Assembly (NCBI GenBank): GCA_903932535.1
Contig: CAIZGR010000491.1
Coordinates: 1-34,050 of the forward strand
Length of the DNA stretch: 34,050 nucleotides
DNA from: an uncultured Hyphomicrobiales bacterium
GTDB taxonomy: Bacteria; Pseudomonadota; Alphaproteobacteria; Rhizobiales; Beijerinckiaceae
Direction: 5' to 3'
Position numbers and translations under genes: made by a program. The notes under the pieces are model-generated. The model saw only the letters and a program-made list of their open reading frames with translations, was not told where the DNA came from and searched no databases. This document shows positions 1 to 9,270 of the stretch, piece after piece; within the stretch, counting starts at the first letter, position 1, and the number at the start of each line of letters is the position of its first letter.

Positions 1-1
1 C

Positions 2-1144
<1,143 letters not shown>

Positions 1145-1183
1145 ACGGGGAGCGCACCTGCGGGCTGACGTTCGCCTCGACAG

Positions 1184-1203
1184 CGGCCGGCGTCAGCCGG
1201 CCG
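1184..1203. terminator. GC-rich hairpin between convergent genes
   Basis: Bases 1184-1191 (CGGCCGGC) and 1196-1203 (GCCGGCCG) form a perfect 8-bp stem with a 4-nt loop. It lies just past the argG stop and overlaps the stop codon of the opposing L,D-transpeptidase gene. There is no T-run on either side, so it may act as a weak bidirectional terminator or only as an mRNA 3'-end stabiliser. Confidence 0.4.
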
Positions 1204-2176
1204 AGTTCAGCACCACGAAGCCTTCCGCCGAACGCGTCTTCGCATCCGCCTTCTCGTCGGTCGTCACCACCGTGAGCCCGAATTTCAGGCGCTTTCGGAT
1301 CGCCTCGCGCACAACCGGGTCCGCCTTGAGGCGCCTGAGCGTCGAGGCGTTGTCCTCGCCGCCCGACTTCGTGAGGCCGCTGATCTCGGCCGCCTTCCAC
1401 GTCAGCGTGCCCGCTTCGTCGTCGGCGCCGGTGAGGGTGAAGACGCGCTCGCCGAGCGGCTCTTGCGGCTCGGCGATTGCGACCGTCCCGCGCGCGACGA
1501 CCACGCCGTCGTCGAGCACGGTGATCGACTTGTCGGCGCTCGACACGACGACGCTCGGCGCATGCGGGGCGGCCTCGCGCCCTTCCGAATATTCCGCGGC
1601 CTTGATCGAGGCATCGACCGCGTTGAACTCGCGCGCGGCGTAGTCGCCGAGCACCATGCCGGGATGGACGACCTCCTCCGGCTGCGAGGCGTCGTCGGCG
1701 ATCACCACCGTCATGCCGACCTTGGTGATCCCGTAGAGGAGCGCCGAGAATTCCTTCGGCAGGCGCACGCAGCCGTGCGAGGCCGGATAGCCCGGCAATT
1801 GCCCGGCGTGCAGAGCGATCCCCGACCAGGTGAGCCGGTTCATGTTGGGCATCGGCGCGTTGTCGTAGGTCGAGGAGCGGTGGTTCTTGTCCTTTTGCAG
1901 GATCTTGAAGACGCCGGACGGCGTGCGGTGCCCGAGCTTACCGGTCGAGCAGGAGGAGGCGGCGATCCGCACGCCGTTGCGGTAGACATGGACCAGCTGT
2001 TCAGGAAGCGAGACGATGATCAGGATCGGGCCGGTCGGAGAGCGGTCGGGATACCAGTTGAACTCGCCATTCTGGAGCTGCTCGGCGTATTTGTCGACGC
2101 GCGCGGCGCAGGCCGGCGCGAGACCGAGGCCCGACGCGACGGCGGCGGCGGTTTGTACAAACTGACGGCGATTCAT
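1193..2176 (-). CDS. L,D-transpeptidase (YkuD domain), Tat-exported
   Basis: Predicted periplasmic cysteine transpeptidase that forms 3-3 peptidoglycan cross-links or attaches proteins to peptidoglycan. The start is placed at the ATG at 2176, giving 327 aa. The N-terminus MNRRQFVQTAAAVASGLGL is a twin-arginine-type signal ending near AxA at residues 22-25. A longer frame opens upstream (from 2242) but would bury this signal. The YkuD domain spans about residues 50-180. Its active site is visible: His123 in ALHAG and Ser133-His134-Gly135-Cys136-Val-Arg in SHGCVRLP, where Cys136 is the expected nucleophile. The C-terminal half (about residues 190-327) is less recognisable and carries a repeated-looking beta-rich pattern (VVSSADKSITVLDDGVVVARGT), perhaps a second peptidoglycan-facing domain. 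It stands alone, convergent with argG. Family assignment is firm; the specific role is not. Confidence 0.92.
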   Translation of the reverse strand: MNRRQFVQTAAAVASGLGLAPACAARVDKYAEQLQNGEFNWYPDRSPTGPILIIVSLPEQLVHVYRNGVRIAASSCSTGKLGHRTPSGVFKILQKDKNHRSSTYDNAPMPNMNRLTWSGIALHAGQLPGYPASHGCVRLPKEFSALLYGITKVGMTVVIADDASQPEEVVHPGMVLGDYAAREFNAVDASIKAAEYSEGREAAPHAPSVVVSSADKSITVLDDGVVVARGTVAIAEPQEPLGERVFTLTGADDEAGTLTWKAAEISGLTKSGGEDNASTLRRLKADPVVREAIRKRLKFGLTVVTTDEKADAKTRSAEGFVVLNSAG

Positions 2177-2301
2177 TTGGAAGCAGCTCCCCGAAGCGCG
2201 AGCGTTCGATCCCATCGCCCGCGATTGATCGTACCCGCGCAATCTCCTATAAGCAAAAGGTCTATCGAGACGTCGATCCGTCGAGACGGGAAGGAGCCCT
2301 C

Positions 2302-2640
2302 GTGGCCGAGCAACCGGACAGTATCGTCCTCGAGCATCTGCGCGGCCTGCGCAGGGACATCGGCGACATCAAAGGCGAAGTGCAGACGCTGAGAGCGGAG
2401 ATGGCGACCAAGGCCGATCTCCATTCCCTTCGGGCGGACGTCGCCTCCGACTTGCTCACGATGCAAGCCGACATGCGCGCCATGCAGAAGGAAACCCGCG
2501 ACCAGATCGCCGGCCTGCGCCGGGCGGTGGTCGAGTATCATTCCGCCGTCGTGGGGCACGGGATCATCATCAGCGAGCTCGAGGAGCGGGTTCGCCGGCT
2601 GGAGCAACATCTCGAATTGCCGTCGCTGGATCGTCGATAA
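2302..2640 (+). CDS. Small coiled-coil protein of unknown function
   Basis: A 112-aa, highly charged protein starting at a GTG (2302), preceded by a good ribosome site (AAGGAG at 2291-2296, 5-nt spacing). Residues about 8-60 show heptad-like spacing of Leu, Ile and Met (IVLEHLRGLRRDIGDIKGEV and onwards), and residues 78-105 form a second helix (GIIISELEERVRRLEQHL). No signal peptide, membrane segment or catalytic motif is visible. Proteins of this shape are common in Hyphomicrobiales and usually annotated as hypothetical. The gene is divergent from the L,D-transpeptidase (126 nt between starts) and convergent with lpxK. Coding character is well supported by the ribosome site and clean frame; no function can be assigned. 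Confidence 0.8.
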   Translation: MAEQPDSIVLEHLRGLRRDIGDIKGEVQTLRAEMATKADLHSLRADVASDLLTMQADMRAMQKETRDQIAGLRRAVVEYHSAVVGHGIIISELEERVRRLEQHLELPSLDRR

Positions 2641-2671
2641 CGGGCTCGTCGCCGGTTGGCGGAGCCTTCCG

Positions 2672-3655
2672 TCACCGAAGCGCCCGCAGCAGCATCCCCT
2701 TCACCCTTTGCGGCTCCTCGAACCGCAGCGTCACCGGCAGCGTCGCGACGGCGCGGGCGTATTTCGGCCCGAGCCGGATGCGATCCTTCTCGGTCGTCAC
2801 CAGAATGGCGAGCCGTCGCGCCGCCTCCTCGATCAGCGCGTCGATCTCGCGCGGCGTGAAAGGGTGATGGTCGGGAAAGTCGCGCGTCGCCACGATCTGC
2901 GCGCCGATCCGGCGGAGCGTGGCGTAGAATTTTTCCGGCCGGGCGATGCCGGCGAAAGCGACGACCTCGCGGCCGATGAGGGGCGCCGCGGCGAGCGCGT
3001 CCGGCTCGAGGCTCGCCGCGAACACCGGCCGGCCCGGCGCGGCGCGCGCGATCGAGGGCGCCGCCTCGTCGTCGCCGCCGACGACGACGAGCGCGCCGAC
3101 GAGCGGAGTCTGGGCTGCGAGCGGCGCGCGCAACGGACCGGCGGGGACGCACAGGCCGTTGCCGAAGCCCGCCTCGCCGTCGACCACGGCGAAAGCGAGA
3201 TCCTTGGCGAGCGCCGGGTTCTGCAGGCCGTCGTCGAGCAGCAGCACGTCCGCGCCCGCCGCGACCGCCCGCCGCGCGCTCGCGACCCGGTCCGGCCCGA
3301 CCCAGCACGGCGCGATCGCGGCGAGCAGGAGCGGCTCGTCGCCGACCAGGGCCGCGCCGTGGACGGCCGGATCGACAAGAAGGGGTTCGGCGCGCCGCGC
3401 GCCGCCGTAGCCGCGCGACAGGAAGGCGACATGGCGCCCGTCGGCGATCAGCATACGGGCGAGCGCCATCGCGGCCGGCGTCTTGCCGGCGCCGCCCGCG
3501 ACGAAATTGCCGACGCAGACGACCGGCGCGCCGACGCGCGCGCCTTCACGGCGCATGCGCCGCGCGGTGATCGCCCCATAGACCATCCCGGCCGGCTGAA
3601 GCGCGCGGGCGAGCGCCGTCGGCTTCCGGATCGCCCAGAAGCCGGGCGCCCTCAC
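2672..3655 (-). CDS. lpxK: Tetraacyldisaccharide 4'-kinase (lipid A)
   Basis: LpxK phosphorylates the 4' position of the tetraacyldisaccharide 1-phosphate precursor to give lipid IVA, the sixth step of lipid A synthesis, at the inner face of the cytoplasmic membrane. The start is a GTG at 3655 whose GTGA overlaps the waaA stop by 4 nt, so translation is probably coupled; it gives MRAPGFW, the usual start of this family. The 327-aa length is typical. The ATP-binding P-loop is GNFVAGGAGKTP at about residues 49-60, followed by FLSRGYGG, LLDDGLQN and, near the C-terminus, ARDFPDHHPFTPREIDAL and VTTEKDRIRL. It is the last gene of the minus-strand envelope operon and meets the coiled-coil gene tail to tail 31 nt away. 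Identification is firm. Confidence 0.97.
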   Translation of the reverse strand: MRAPGFWAIRKPTALARALQPAGMVYGAITARRMRREGARVGAPVVCVGNFVAGGAGKTPAAMALARMLIADGRHVAFLSRGYGGARRAEPLLVDPAVHGAALVGDEPLLLAAIAPCWVGPDRVASARRAVAAGADVLLLDDGLQNPALAKDLAFAVVDGEAGFGNGLCVPAGPLRAPLAAQTPLVGALVVVGGDDEAAPSIARAAPGRPVFAASLEPDALAAAPLIGREVVAFAGIARPEKFYATLRRIGAQIVATRDFPDHHPFTPREIDALIEEAARRLAILVTTEKDRIRLGPKYARAVATLPVTLRFEEPQRVKGMLLRALR

Positions 3656-4935
3656 CGCGCCGCCTCGCCGAGCGGCAGGATCGGCGCCAGCGCCTTCATC
3701 GACCTTTCGACCGCGCCGGACCGCCGCTCGACCGTGTCGCCGGCTGCGCGCGCCATCGCCCGGAGCTTCGCCGCGTCGGCGTAGAGCGCGATCAGCGCTT
3801 CGCCGAGGCGTTCGGGCTCGGCGATCTCGAGCGCGCCGCCGGCCGCGTCGAGCGCGGCGTAGGCGTCGGCGAAATTGTCGACCAACGGCCCGTGCAGAAT
3901 TGCCGAGGCGAGCCGCGCCGGCTCGATCGGATTCTGTCCGCCGCCGCCGGCGAACGACTTGCCCACGAACACCACGCCCGCGAGCCGGTAGAAGAGCCCG
4001 AGCTCGCCGATGGTGTCGCAAATGTAGACGGCCGTCCCCGGCCCCGGCCGCTCCCCGCGCGAGCGGAGCGCGCAGGCGAGGCCTTCCGCCTCGATCTCGC
4101 GCAGGATCGCCTCGCCCCGGTCCGGGTGGCGCGGCGCGATCAGGGTCAGAGCGTCGGGAAACACTTCGGCGAAACGCTTGTGCGCCCGGGCCGCGATCCG
4201 CTCCTCGCCCGCATGGGTCGAGGCGGCGATCCAGATCTGCCGGCCGGAGGTCAGGCCGGAAAGTTCAGCCAGCTCGCGCCGGTCCGCCGGCAGCGCGGCG
4301 GCGTCGTATTTGATGTCGCCCGCGATCAGCACCCGCGGCGCGCCGAGGGCGGCGAGCCGTTCGCCGTCGGCTTCGCTGCGCGCGAGGCAAAGGTCGAAGC
4401 GCGCGAGCAGCGCGGCGATGAACCGCGGCGCGGCGCGCCAGCGGCGGAACGAGCGCTCGCTGATCCGCCCGTTGACCATCGCGAGCGGAAGGCCGGCGCG
4501 CTTCGTCTCGACGAGCATGTTCGGCCACAGCTCTGACTCGGCCACCAGCGCGGCGTCGGGGCGCCAGTGGAGGAGGAAGCGGCGGACGAAGAACGGGTTG
4601 TCGAGCGGCGCATATTGGTGGAGCGCGCCCAGCGGCAGGCGTTGGGCGAGCAGGGCGGCGGAGGTCACGGTCCCCGTCGTCACGAGCGCGGTCGCGCCCG
4701 CGCGGGCGATGCGCTCGACGAACGGCAGCAGCGAGACCGCCTCGCCCACGCTCGCGCCGTGGAGCCAGACGAGCCGGCCGGGCGGACGAGGAAGACCGGC
4801 GAAGCCGCGCTTTTCACCGAGCCGTTTGCTGTCCTCCTTGCCGCGCCTGAGCCTCAGCGCCAGGAACGGAACGGCGAGCGGCGTTCCGAGCGCCGTCAGC
4901 GCGCGATAGAGGTGCAGCGAGAGGGGCGAATTCAT
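3652..4935 (-). CDS. waaA: 3-deoxy-D-manno-octulosonic acid (Kdo) transferase
   Basis: WaaA (KdtA) transfers Kdo from CMP-Kdo to lipid IVA, building the inner core of lipopolysaccharide. The 427-aa protein starts at the ATG at 4935, which overlaps the stop of the upstream acyltransferase gene as ATGA. An N-terminal hydrophobic stretch (about residues 8-28) is the usual membrane anchor. RLGEKRGF follows, with the expected catalytic Glu near residue 41, and then WLHGASVGEAVS. The C-terminal GT-B half shows IAASTHAGEE, LTLIAPRHPDRGE and the nucleotide-sugar-binding GVVFVGKSFAGGGGQNPIEPA. The 3' end overlaps lpxK by 4 nt. The pairing of waaA with lpxK in an overlapping operon is common in alphaproteobacteria. 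Identification is firm; whether it adds one or two Kdo residues cannot be read from the sequence. Confidence 0.97.
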   Translation of the reverse strand: MNSPLSLHLYRALTALGTPLAVPFLALRLRRGKEDSKRLGEKRGFAGLPRPPGRLVWLHGASVGEAVSLLPFVERIARAGATALVTTGTVTSAALLAQRLPLGALHQYAPLDNPFFVRRFLLHWRPDAALVAESELWPNMLVETKRAGLPLAMVNGRISERSFRRWRAAPRFIAALLARFDLCLARSEADGERLAALGAPRVLIAGDIKYDAAALPADRRELAELSGLTSGRQIWIAASTHAGEERIAARAHKRFAEVFPDALTLIAPRHPDRGEAILREIEAEGLACALRSRGERPGPGTAVYICDTIGELGLFYRLAGVVFVGKSFAGGGGQNPIEPARLASAILHGPLVDNFADAYAALDAAGGALEIAEPERLGEALIALYADAAKLRAMARAAGDTVERRSGAVERSMKALAPILPLGEAAR

Positions 4936-5648
4936 GCCGTTCTCAGATGGGCGCCGGGATCGGTCGCGCCGACCATGTCGTAGGCGCGCCGGTGCGCTTC
5001 GTCGAGACCCTGCTGCACGGCGAGGCGCGCCGCCTCCATCGTCGCGTCGTCGGCGTCGTGCGGCACGCGCACGAGGTCTCCCGTATAGACCACCGCGCGG
5101 CCGAACGGCAGGCCGAGCGAGGCGCGGTCCCAGGTGTCGAACTGGATGCGCCGGCTCGTCACCACCGCAGTCGGAACGATCGGCCGGCCGGAGAGCTTGG
5201 CCAGCGCGACGATGCCGAGGCCGCACACGCGCGCGCGTTTCGGCACGTCGGCGGTCATCGCCACCGACGCCCCCGATTCGAGCTGTCGCAGCAATTCGCG
5301 CATCGCCGGCGCGCCGCCCTTGTAGCGCGACCGGTCCGCCGGTCCGCCCGAGCCGCGCACCGGCGTGACGCCCAGATACGTGAGCGCCGCCGCCTGGGCG
5401 CCGGCGTCCTCGTGGCGCGAGATGAGCGCGGCGAATCGGTCGATGGTGTCCGGCCAAGCGAAGGAGATCATCAGATGCTGGCCGTGCCACATCGCGCAGA
5501 TGATCGGCGTCTGGCCGGCGATCGCCTTGTCGATGTCCTCGGGAACCGTGGTGAAACGGCTGGTGACCTGGACGAAGCGCAAATATTTCGCCAGCAGGAA
5601 ACCGATGATCCCCTGCCAGAACGGCGACCGGCCTATGCGTCTTGCCAT
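4932..5648 (-). CDS. DUF374 lysophospholipid acyltransferase-like protein
   Basis: A 238-aa protein of the DUF374 family, related to the PlsC/LPLAT acyltransferases and often encoded beside waaA and lpxK. Expected features are the early MWHGQH motif (about residues 53-58), where the histidine is the presumed catalytic base although the classic HX4D spacing is not obvious, and then GSGGPADRSRYKGGAPAM and the stretch AMTADVPKRARVCGLGIVALA, followed by GRPIVPTAVVTSRR. A weakly hydrophobic N-terminal helix could hold it at the membrane. It overlaps waaA by 4 nt and follows DUF4170 by only 7 nt, so it is co-transcribed with lipid A/Kdo genes. The likely substrate is a lipid A or phospholipid acyl acceptor, but this rests on family and context only. 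Confidence 0.88.
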   Translation of the reverse strand: MARRIGRSPFWQGIIGFLLAKYLRFVQVTSRFTTVPEDIDKAIAGQTPIICAMWHGQHLMISFAWPDTIDRFAALISRHEDAGAQAAALTYLGVTPVRGSGGPADRSRYKGGAPAMRELLRQLESGASVAMTADVPKRARVCGLGIVALAKLSGRPIVPTAVVTSRRIQFDTWDRASLGLPFGRAVVYTGDLVRVPHDADDATMEAARLAVQQGLDEAHRRAYDMVGATDPGAHLRTA

Positions 5649-5655
5649 TGCGCTC

Positions 5656-5928
5656 TCAGGCGATCCTTGTCGGCGGAGCGAGATCAGGCTCGATCAGGCG
5701 ATGCAGGTGGACGATGAAATAACGCGTCTGGGCGCTGTCGACGGTCTGTTGCGCCTTGGCGCGCCACGCCCGTTCGGCGCTGGCGTAGTCGGGAAACACG
5801 CCGACGACGTCGATCTTGGAGGGGTCGCGGAACTCGTGGGTTTCGAGCGACTTCAGCTCGCCGCCGAAAACCAGATGCAGGAGCTGTCGCTTTTCCTCCT
5901 CGGGAGGGGTCGCAGTGGGTGTCGTCAT
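5656..5928 (-). CDS. DUF4170 domain protein
   Basis: A 90-aa protein starting at the ATG at 5928 (MTTPTATPPEEEKRQ). A longer frame extends to 6042 but its first 38 residues are arginine/proline-rich and unlike the family. The remainder matches the DUF4170 pattern: LLHLVFGGELKSLE, VGVFPDYASAERAWRAKAQQTVD and RYFIVHLHRLIEP. The domain is found mainly in alphaproteobacteria and has no established function. It sits 7 nt upstream of the DUF374 acyltransferase gene and 110 nt downstream of the CysQ-like gene, so it is most likely part of the envelope operon. Family assignment is confident; role unknown. Confidence 0.9.
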   Translation of the reverse strand: MTTPTATPPEEEKRQLLHLVFGGELKSLETHEFRDPSKIDVVGVFPDYASAERAWRAKAQQTVDSAQTRYFIVHLHRLIEPDLAPPTRIA

Positions 5929-6038
5929 GGTCGGATGTCCCTGGAACTCCAAGCGCGGGGGGTGCGTCGCGCGGCTTTGCCCTCGCGCGGGGGAAAACGC
6001 AAGCCGGCGGAGCATGGAAGCGGGGAGCAGGTTCGCCC

Positions 6039-6857
6039 TCACGCGCCGGCCGCGGCGCGGAACGCTTCAAGCAAGCGCGGCGCCAGCGCGTCCGGCGCGC
6101 CCAGGATGGCGCCGCGCCGTATGCGCGCCTCGTTGTACCTGAGCCGCTCCCCCGCAGCCTCCACGAGCCGCCCGCCCGCTTCCTCGAGCAGGAGGTCGGC
6201 GGCGGCGATGTCCCAGTCGTGCGAATCGGCGTTGGCGACGGCGAAATCGAGCGCGCCGCTGGCCGCAAGGCACATCCGGTAGGCGAGCGACGGAACGAAC
6301 GGACGGATGTCCAAAGCCGCGCCGAGCCGGACGCCCATCGCATTGAGGATCGGCTTGGGGCCGGCGACCGTGTATTGCGAGGCCGCCGCGCGCGCCGCCG
6401 ACGCGAGCGGCGCGCCGTTCATCTGTGCGCCCGCGCCGCGCGCGGCGGCGTATGTCTCGGCGAGCGCCGGCGCATGGACGACCCCCGCGAGCGGCCGGCC
6501 GTCGACGATCAGCGCCACCGAGACTGTCCAGCGCGGGTCGCCGCCGACGAAGGCGCGGGTGCCGTCGATCGGGTCGACGACGATCAGCATGCGCCGGGTC
6601 AGACGCGCGGGGTCGTCCGCCGTCTCCTCCGACAGCCAGCCGGCCTCCGGGAAGGCTTCGCCGAGCCGGCGCCGAAGGTAGGCGTCGGAGGCGAGATCGG
6701 CCTCGGTCACCGGCGAGCCGCCGGCCTTGGACTCGACCGCCGCGGAGGTCTTCGCCCCCGGCCGGAACCAAGCGAGCGCGACCTCGCCGGCCTCGCGCGC
6801 GGCGGAGACCAGCAGATCGCGCGCGGCGCAGGCGTCCCGGTTGGGGTCGAGGGTCAA
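6039..6857 (-). CDS. cysQ: 3'(2'),5'-bisphosphate nucleotidase / inositol monophosphatase family
   Basis: A Mg-dependent, Li-sensitive-type phosphatase. The CysQ branch removes the 3'-phosphate from PAP, recycling the by-product of sulfate assimilation and sulfotransfer. Metal-binding signatures are clear: LSEE (residues 75-78 from the chosen start), VVDPIDGTRAF with Asp95, Asp98 and Thr100, and the C-terminal SHDWDIAAADLLLEEAGG. The chosen start is the TTG at 6857, which gives 272 aa, the usual family length. An ATG at 6929 in the same frame would add 24 residues that do not look like the family; neither start has a good ribosome site. It is the first gene of the minus-strand group leading to DUF4170, DUF374, waaA and lpxK. 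Family is firm; substrate (PAP versus inositol phosphate) is inferred. Confidence 0.85.
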   Translation of the reverse strand: MTLDPNRDACAARDLLVSAAREAGEVALAWFRPGAKTSAAVESKAGGSPVTEADLASDAYLRRRLGEAFPEAGWLSEETADDPARLTRRMLIVVDPIDGTRAFVGGDPRWTVSVALIVDGRPLAGVVHAPALAETYAAARGAGAQMNGAPLASAARAAASQYTVAGPKPILNAMGVRLGAALDIRPFVPSLAYRMCLAASGALDFAVANADSHDWDIAAADLLLEEAGGRLVEAAGERLRYNEARIRRGAILGAPDALAPRLLEAFRAAAGA

Positions 6858-6962
6858 GGGGCGGCGTCCAGTGCAGGGCCTTGTGGTTTTGACGAAGCCG
6901 GCTTTAGCGGTCTGCTTGCGGGGGCGCAATCGTCGTGAGTTCGGCGATCCCTCGCCGCGGCC

Positions 6963-7310
6963 TCAGCCGGGGGCCTGGCCGCCGCCCTTCCAATGCACCG
7001 CGAGCCAGACGGTTGGCGGATCGGCCAGCGTCCAATCGACGCGATGGCGGACATGGGCGGGCAGTTCGAGCCAGTCGCCCGGACGGAGCGTCCGCGGCGC
7101 CGCCTCGCCCTCGACGAGAACGCCCGCTTCGCCCGCGAGCACCATCACCCATTCGGTCCAGCCCTGATCGCACCAGAAGCCGGGCGGGCTCGCCTGGCCC
7201 GTCGAGACGATCCGCTCGACCGACGCGCCCGGCCGCGCCGCGAGCACAGTGATCTCCTCATCGGCTCCGTTCGGCCGGACCTCTGCGAAGATGTTGCCGC
7301 CCCTGGTCAT
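6963..7310 (-). CDS. Small cupin-domain protein
   Basis: A 115-aa single-domain cupin. The first cupin motif is degenerate (WTEWVMVLAGEAGVLVEGE, lacking the two histidines of the canonical metal site), while the second is good: LRPGDWLELPAHVRHRVDW, with the conserved Gly, Pro and final His. Such proteins may bind a metal or a small ligand, or act as isomerases; the missing histidines argue against a standard catalytic metal centre. The start is the ATG at 7310. It lies between the CysQ-like gene and the RhlE-like gene, all on the minus strand, 96 nt from the latter. Fold assignment is confident; function is unknown. Confidence 0.85.
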   Translation of the reverse strand: MTRGGNIFAEVRPNGADEEITVLAARPGASVERIVSTGQASPPGFWCDQGWTEWVMVLAGEAGVLVEGEAAPRTLRPGDWLELPAHVRHRVDWTLADPPTVWLAVHWKGGGQAPG

Positions 7311-7406
7311 GGCCTCGCCTCACATCGGGAACGGTCCCCGGGCGCGGCCGGCTACAGCGCCGTCGGCCGGGTCGGCGACCCGGCCCTGCAGAACGCGCCG
7401 TCCCCG

Positions 7407-8771
7407 TCACGCGTGCGGGCGGACGTCCGGACGGCGGGGGGCGCCGCCGGCGCCGTGGCTGCGGCCCTTGGCGGCGTCCTTCGTCCGCGCGGCGAACGGA
7501 CGTTGACCGTCGCGCGGCGCTTCGCTGCGCGGACGCTGAGGAGCCTCGCTGCGCGGACGCTGCGGGGGGGCGCCGCGGCGGCCGCGGTCACCCCGCGCGT
7601 CGGGCCGAGCCGCCTCGCGCGTGTCGTCGCGGCCGTCGGCGCTGCGGCGGTCGGTGAAGGACAGCGTCTGCCGCGTGAGCTTCTCGATCTGGCGCAGCAG
7701 CGGACGCTCGCCGTTGTCGCACAGCGAGATCGCCCGGCCCGAGGCGCCGGCGCGCGCGGTGCGGCCGATGCGGTGGACGTAGGCCTCCGGCACGTCCGGC
7801 AGCTCGAAGTTCACCACGTGGCTGATGGCGTCGACGTCGATGCCGCGCGCGGCGATGTCGGTGGCGACCAGGATGCGGGTCGCGCCGCTCTTGAAGTTGT
7901 CGAGCGCGCGGACGCGCTGGTTCTGGCTCTTGTTGCCGTGGATCGCCGCCGCCCCGACGCCGGCGGCGTCGAGGTGCTGCGCCACCCGGTCCGCGCCCCG
8001 CTTGGTGCGGGTGAAGACGATCGCGCGCGACACTTCGGGCTGGCGCATCAGCTCGACCAGCACGTCGCGCTTGGCGGCGTTGTCGACCAGGAACACGTGC
8101 TGATCGACGCGCTCGGCGGTGGTGGCGGCCGGCGCGACCCGCACTTCGACCGGATTGGCGAGCATGTCGCCGGCGAGCCCCGCGATCTCCTTCGGCATGG
8201 TGGCCGAGAAGAGCAGCGTCTGGCGCTTTTTCGGCAGCTTCGCCACGATCCGGCGGATCGGGATGATGAAGCCGAGGTCGAGCATGTGGTCGGCCTCGTC
8301 GAGGACCAGAACTTCGGTCGACGCGAGGTTCAGCTTGCCTGCCCCGATATGGTCGAGAAGACGGCCGGGCGTGGCGACCAGCACGTCGAGGCCGCGGGCG
8401 AGAAGATCGACCTGCGGGCGCGCCGAGACGCCGCCCACGACCACGGCGAGGGTCAGTTTCGGATTCAGAAACTGGCCATAGGCGCGGAAGCTCTCGCCGA
8501 TCTGCGCCGCGAGCTCCCGGGTCGGCGCCAGCACCAGCGTGCGAACGGTGAACGGCGCCGGACGGCGCCGGTCGGCGATCAGGCGGGCGAGGATCGGCAG
8601 CGCGAAGGCGGCGGTCTTGCCGGTGCCGGTCTGGGCGATCCCGAGCAGATCGCGCCCTTGCAGGAGATGCGGGATGGCTTGGGTTTGAATGGAGGTCGGC
8701 GTCTTGTAGCCTTCGCTGTCGAGGGCGCGAAGGAGCGTCTCGGGGAGGCCGAGATCGGTAAAATGGGTCAC
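7407..8771 (-). CDS. rhlE: DEAD-box ATP-dependent RNA helicase, RhlE-like
   Basis: Unwinds short RNA duplexes, typically in ribosome assembly or RNA decay. All core motifs are present in the 454-aa protein: Q motif PTSIQTQAIP, Walker A AQTGTGKT (46-53), PTRELAAQ (83-90), DEAD (158-161), SAT (189-191), ATDIAARGIDV and HRIGRTAR (332-339). From about residue 380 the C-terminus is a disordered, Arg/Pro/Gly-rich tail of the kind that gives RhlE proteins non-specific RNA binding. It contains two copies of PQRPRSEA encoded by a near-perfect tandem DNA repeat around 7525-7570. The start is the ATG at 8771. The choice of RhlE over other DEAD-box families rests on the short core and basic tail, and is likely but not certain. 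Confidence 0.93.
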   Translation of the reverse strand: MTHFTDLGLPETLLRALDSEGYKTPTSIQTQAIPHLLQGRDLLGIAQTGTGKTAAFALPILARLIADRRRPAPFTVRTLVLAPTRELAAQIGESFRAYGQFLNPKLTLAVVVGGVSARPQVDLLARGLDVLVATPGRLLDHIGAGKLNLASTEVLVLDEADHMLDLGFIIPIRRIVAKLPKKRQTLLFSATMPKEIAGLAGDMLANPVEVRVAPAATTAERVDQHVFLVDNAAKRDVLVELMRQPEVSRAIVFTRTKRGADRVAQHLDAAGVGAAAIHGNKSQNQRVRALDNFKSGATRILVATDIAARGIDVDAISHVVNFELPDVPEAYVHRIGRTARAGASGRAISLCDNGERPLLRQIEKLTRQTLSFTDRRSADGRDDTREAARPDARGDRGRRGAPPQRPRSEAPQRPRSEAPRDGQRPFAARTKDAAKGRSHGAGGAPRRPDVRPHA

Positions 8772-9270
8772 GGATTGTCTTTCGTCGAAGAAGATCGCGC
8801 GCCGCCGCCTTACAAGAGGCGCGGCCGGTCGATCCGGAAAAGTGGGAGACTTGCCCCGCGTAACGGGCCGTCAATGGAACGGTCGGGAGGCTCGACAGCG
8901 CTTCGGTCGCTTTTTTGAGCGAAATCCGATCTACGCGGCTGGAGCGCCTCATGCTGCGGCGCAGCAACGGCTTCATACAGGGCGATGGCGGCGCGGTCAA
9001 GCGCTGCGAAAAGCGATTTGGGTCGACCACAGCGTCAACGCGGCGGGCTTTCGCCGCCGGCTTGCCAGTTTAGCCGGGGCGCGAGAAAGCAAGACCTGCG
9101 ACCAAGCGCCTCTCGGGTGAAAGTCCGGGATTATTGCGAAATACGGAAAGCGGGGCGACGGGGGCGTGCAAAGCGACGGTGTGATAAAATATCCCGATCT
9201 CGAGCGCGGCGAGGAACGCGACCGGCCCGAGGCGGACCGCGTTGAATGTCATCGACCGACGAGAACAATC
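8772..9270. other. Non-coding stretch of about 500 nt upstream of two divergent units
   Basis: This gap lies between the divergent starts of the RhlE-like gene (-) and the gene at 9271 (+). Open frames cross it on both strands but none has a ribosome site, family resemblance or sensible protein composition. The right half (about 9125-9270) becomes more A/T-rich, with GATTATTGCGAAATAC near 9130 and GATAAAATATC near 9182, consistent with promoter DNA for the 9271 unit. No clear -35/-10 pair, terminator or repeat could be defined. Confidence 0.4.

Noticed and set aside
6993..8918. A 641-codon plus-strand frame across the cupin and helicase genes
   Set aside because: It spans two well-supported minus-strand genes and has no recognisable domain.
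8890..8935. Hairpin-like CAGCGCTTCGGTCGCTTTTTT upstream of the helicase gene, considered as a terminator
   Set aside because: The stem is only 4-5 bp and no plus-strand gene ends nearby, so a terminator is not supported.
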